The translations under genes were made by a program, and so were the position numbers. This document shows positions 7,301-7,998 of a stretch of 7,998 nucleotides of DNA, one piece after another. The notes beneath the pieces were generated by a model. It saw nothing but the letters and a program-made list of their open reading frames with translations. It was not told the origin of the DNA and did no database searches. Each line of letters opens with the position of its first letter. Within the stretch, counting starts at the first letter, position 1. Source of the stretch: Planctomycetia bacterium (lineage in GTDB: Bacteria > Planctomycetota > UBA11346); NCBI GenBank assembly GCA_005801395.1, contig SYDV01000466.1, positions 1 to 7,998 of the forward strand. The letters are read 5' to 3'.

Positions 7301-7998
7301 CTACTTTTTAAGAAGCATTTGTTCCGCATGCTCTGAAAGAATAGGGTTGCCACTCTTTTGGGCCTCTTTCCAAATCGGAGTATACATTTCTTCCCATCCA
7401 GGGCTTCCGCCATTAATGCCTGGAATAACAAGGAAATAGATCGGGTCAGACACCTTCTTTGGTACGACTTTCATATTTGCTAGTAATAATTTTGTAATCG
7501 TGGGATGGCGCAGGCAGAAAAGGTAATGCAAATGATGACTGACGTCGGTTTCGTTTTCTGCAAAGGCGTTTGTTATCATATCTTCGAGTACATCGCTATG
7601 TTCCAGCGCTGCTTCAGTGGTTTCTGGTTCTAACTTAAGTCTTCGATATAATTCACGACTGGCGTCTCGGATGCGTTCAAATTTAGTTTTATATCCCCTC
7701 ACTTCATCATCTGTCACAAACAGATTTCTGATAATTGCAGTTAAAGGAAGCGTTGTGCGTGTGAGTCGAATGGTAGTCGTATTAATTGATATTTCATTAC
7801 CCTGTACATTGATGACCCAAACCAACTCAGGTATGTGTTGACGAATCTGCAATAATATATTCCGCAAGGTGAGTTCTGGATTTGCCCTTATGACAGGAAG
7901 GACATCACGCTGTGCGGTTCCCCAGCGATAGTATGGCGCGCGTTTGGGAAAAGGTGTAATCCTAACGGATTTAATTGGGCTATTTTGCCGAGCCAGTA
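7301..7998 (-). CDS. Unrecognised protein, C-terminal 231 residues, N-terminus beyond window
   Basis: The minus-strand frame is open from the right edge to a TAG stop at 7303-7301. A TTG at 7867 could be taken as a start, but the frame continues upstream without a stop for 43 more codons of protein-like sequence (including KRAPYYRWGTAQRDVLPV), so the gene most likely begins outside the window. I do not recognise the family. Residues 41-93 of the visible part (ELTLRNILLQI, then WVINVQGNEISI, then TTLPLTAIIRNL) show a helix, a beta hairpin and an LPL-helix order, loosely like the small STN/secretin N-terminal fold; this is weak. Residues 100-180 are helical and charged. The tail has a short hydrophobic strand (PIYFLVIPGINGG, 185-197) and ends in a charged helix. 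No signal peptide or membrane segment is visible in the part present. It is convergent with the debranching enzyme gene, so shared function cannot be inferred from position. Confidence 0.7.
   Translation of the reverse strand, partial: LARQNSPIKSVRITPFPKRAPYYRWGTAQRDVLPVIRANPELTLRNILLQIRQHIPELVWVINVQGNEISINTTTIRLTRTTLPLTAIIRNLFVTDDEVRGYKTKFERIRDASRELYRRLKLEPETTEAALEHSDVLEDMITNAFAENETDVSHHLHYLFCLRHPTITKLLLANMKVVPKKVSDPIYFLVIPGINGGSPGWEEMYTPIWKEAQKSGNPILSEHAEQMLLKK

Noticed and set aside
7617..7841. 74-residue plus-strand frame opposite the unknown right-hand gene
   Set aside because: It is wholly antisense to a longer frame that is open to the window edge and has a more protein-like composition.
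1..7998. CRISPR array, tRNA, rRNA, defence or other novel system
   Set aside because: No regularly spaced repeats, cloverleaf structures or known system genes were seen on either strand.

Overview
The window looks like bacterial chromosome with roughly balanced base composition. A secreted HEAT-repeat protein plus a very long debranching enzyme, and a GC-rich hairpin repeat between genes, would suit a member of the PVC group (Planctomycetota, Verrucomicrobiota, Lentisphaerota). This is an inference from style only; no marker gene fixes the taxon.

Layout. (1) Positions 2-1171, minus strand: the first 390 residues of an exported HEAT-repeat protein that runs off the left edge. (2) Positions 1172-1878: a 707-base divergent intergenic region with no convincing gene. 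(3) Positions 1879-6222, plus strand: one 1447-residue protein joining a GH13 (alpha-amylase superfamily) half to a complete bacterial-type amylo-alpha-1,6-glucosidase (GDE_N plus GH133 catalytic domain). This is the same two-activity layout as the eukaryotic glycogen debranching enzyme, and all catalytic motifs look intact. (4) Positions 6223-7300: the gap between two convergent genes. It holds an 858-base IS5-family insertion sequence (6333-7190) with matched terminal inverted repeats and a TTA target duplication. The insertion has split a GC-rich hairpin. The transposase keeps its DDE residues, but its 5' end is out of frame with its expected ATG by one base. (5) Positions 7301-7998, minus strand: the last 231 residues of an unrecognised protein that runs off the right edge.

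Function. The debranching enzyme is the only clear metabolic gene. It should degrade the branch points of glycogen-like glucan in the cytoplasm by glucanotransfer followed by alpha-1,6-glucosidase action. Neither flanking gene is obviously linked to glycogen, and they face away from it (left) or towards it (right), so no operon is visible. I found no CRISPR array, tRNA, rRNA or defence system. The points worth a second look are the fused debranching enzyme and the fine structure of the insertion.
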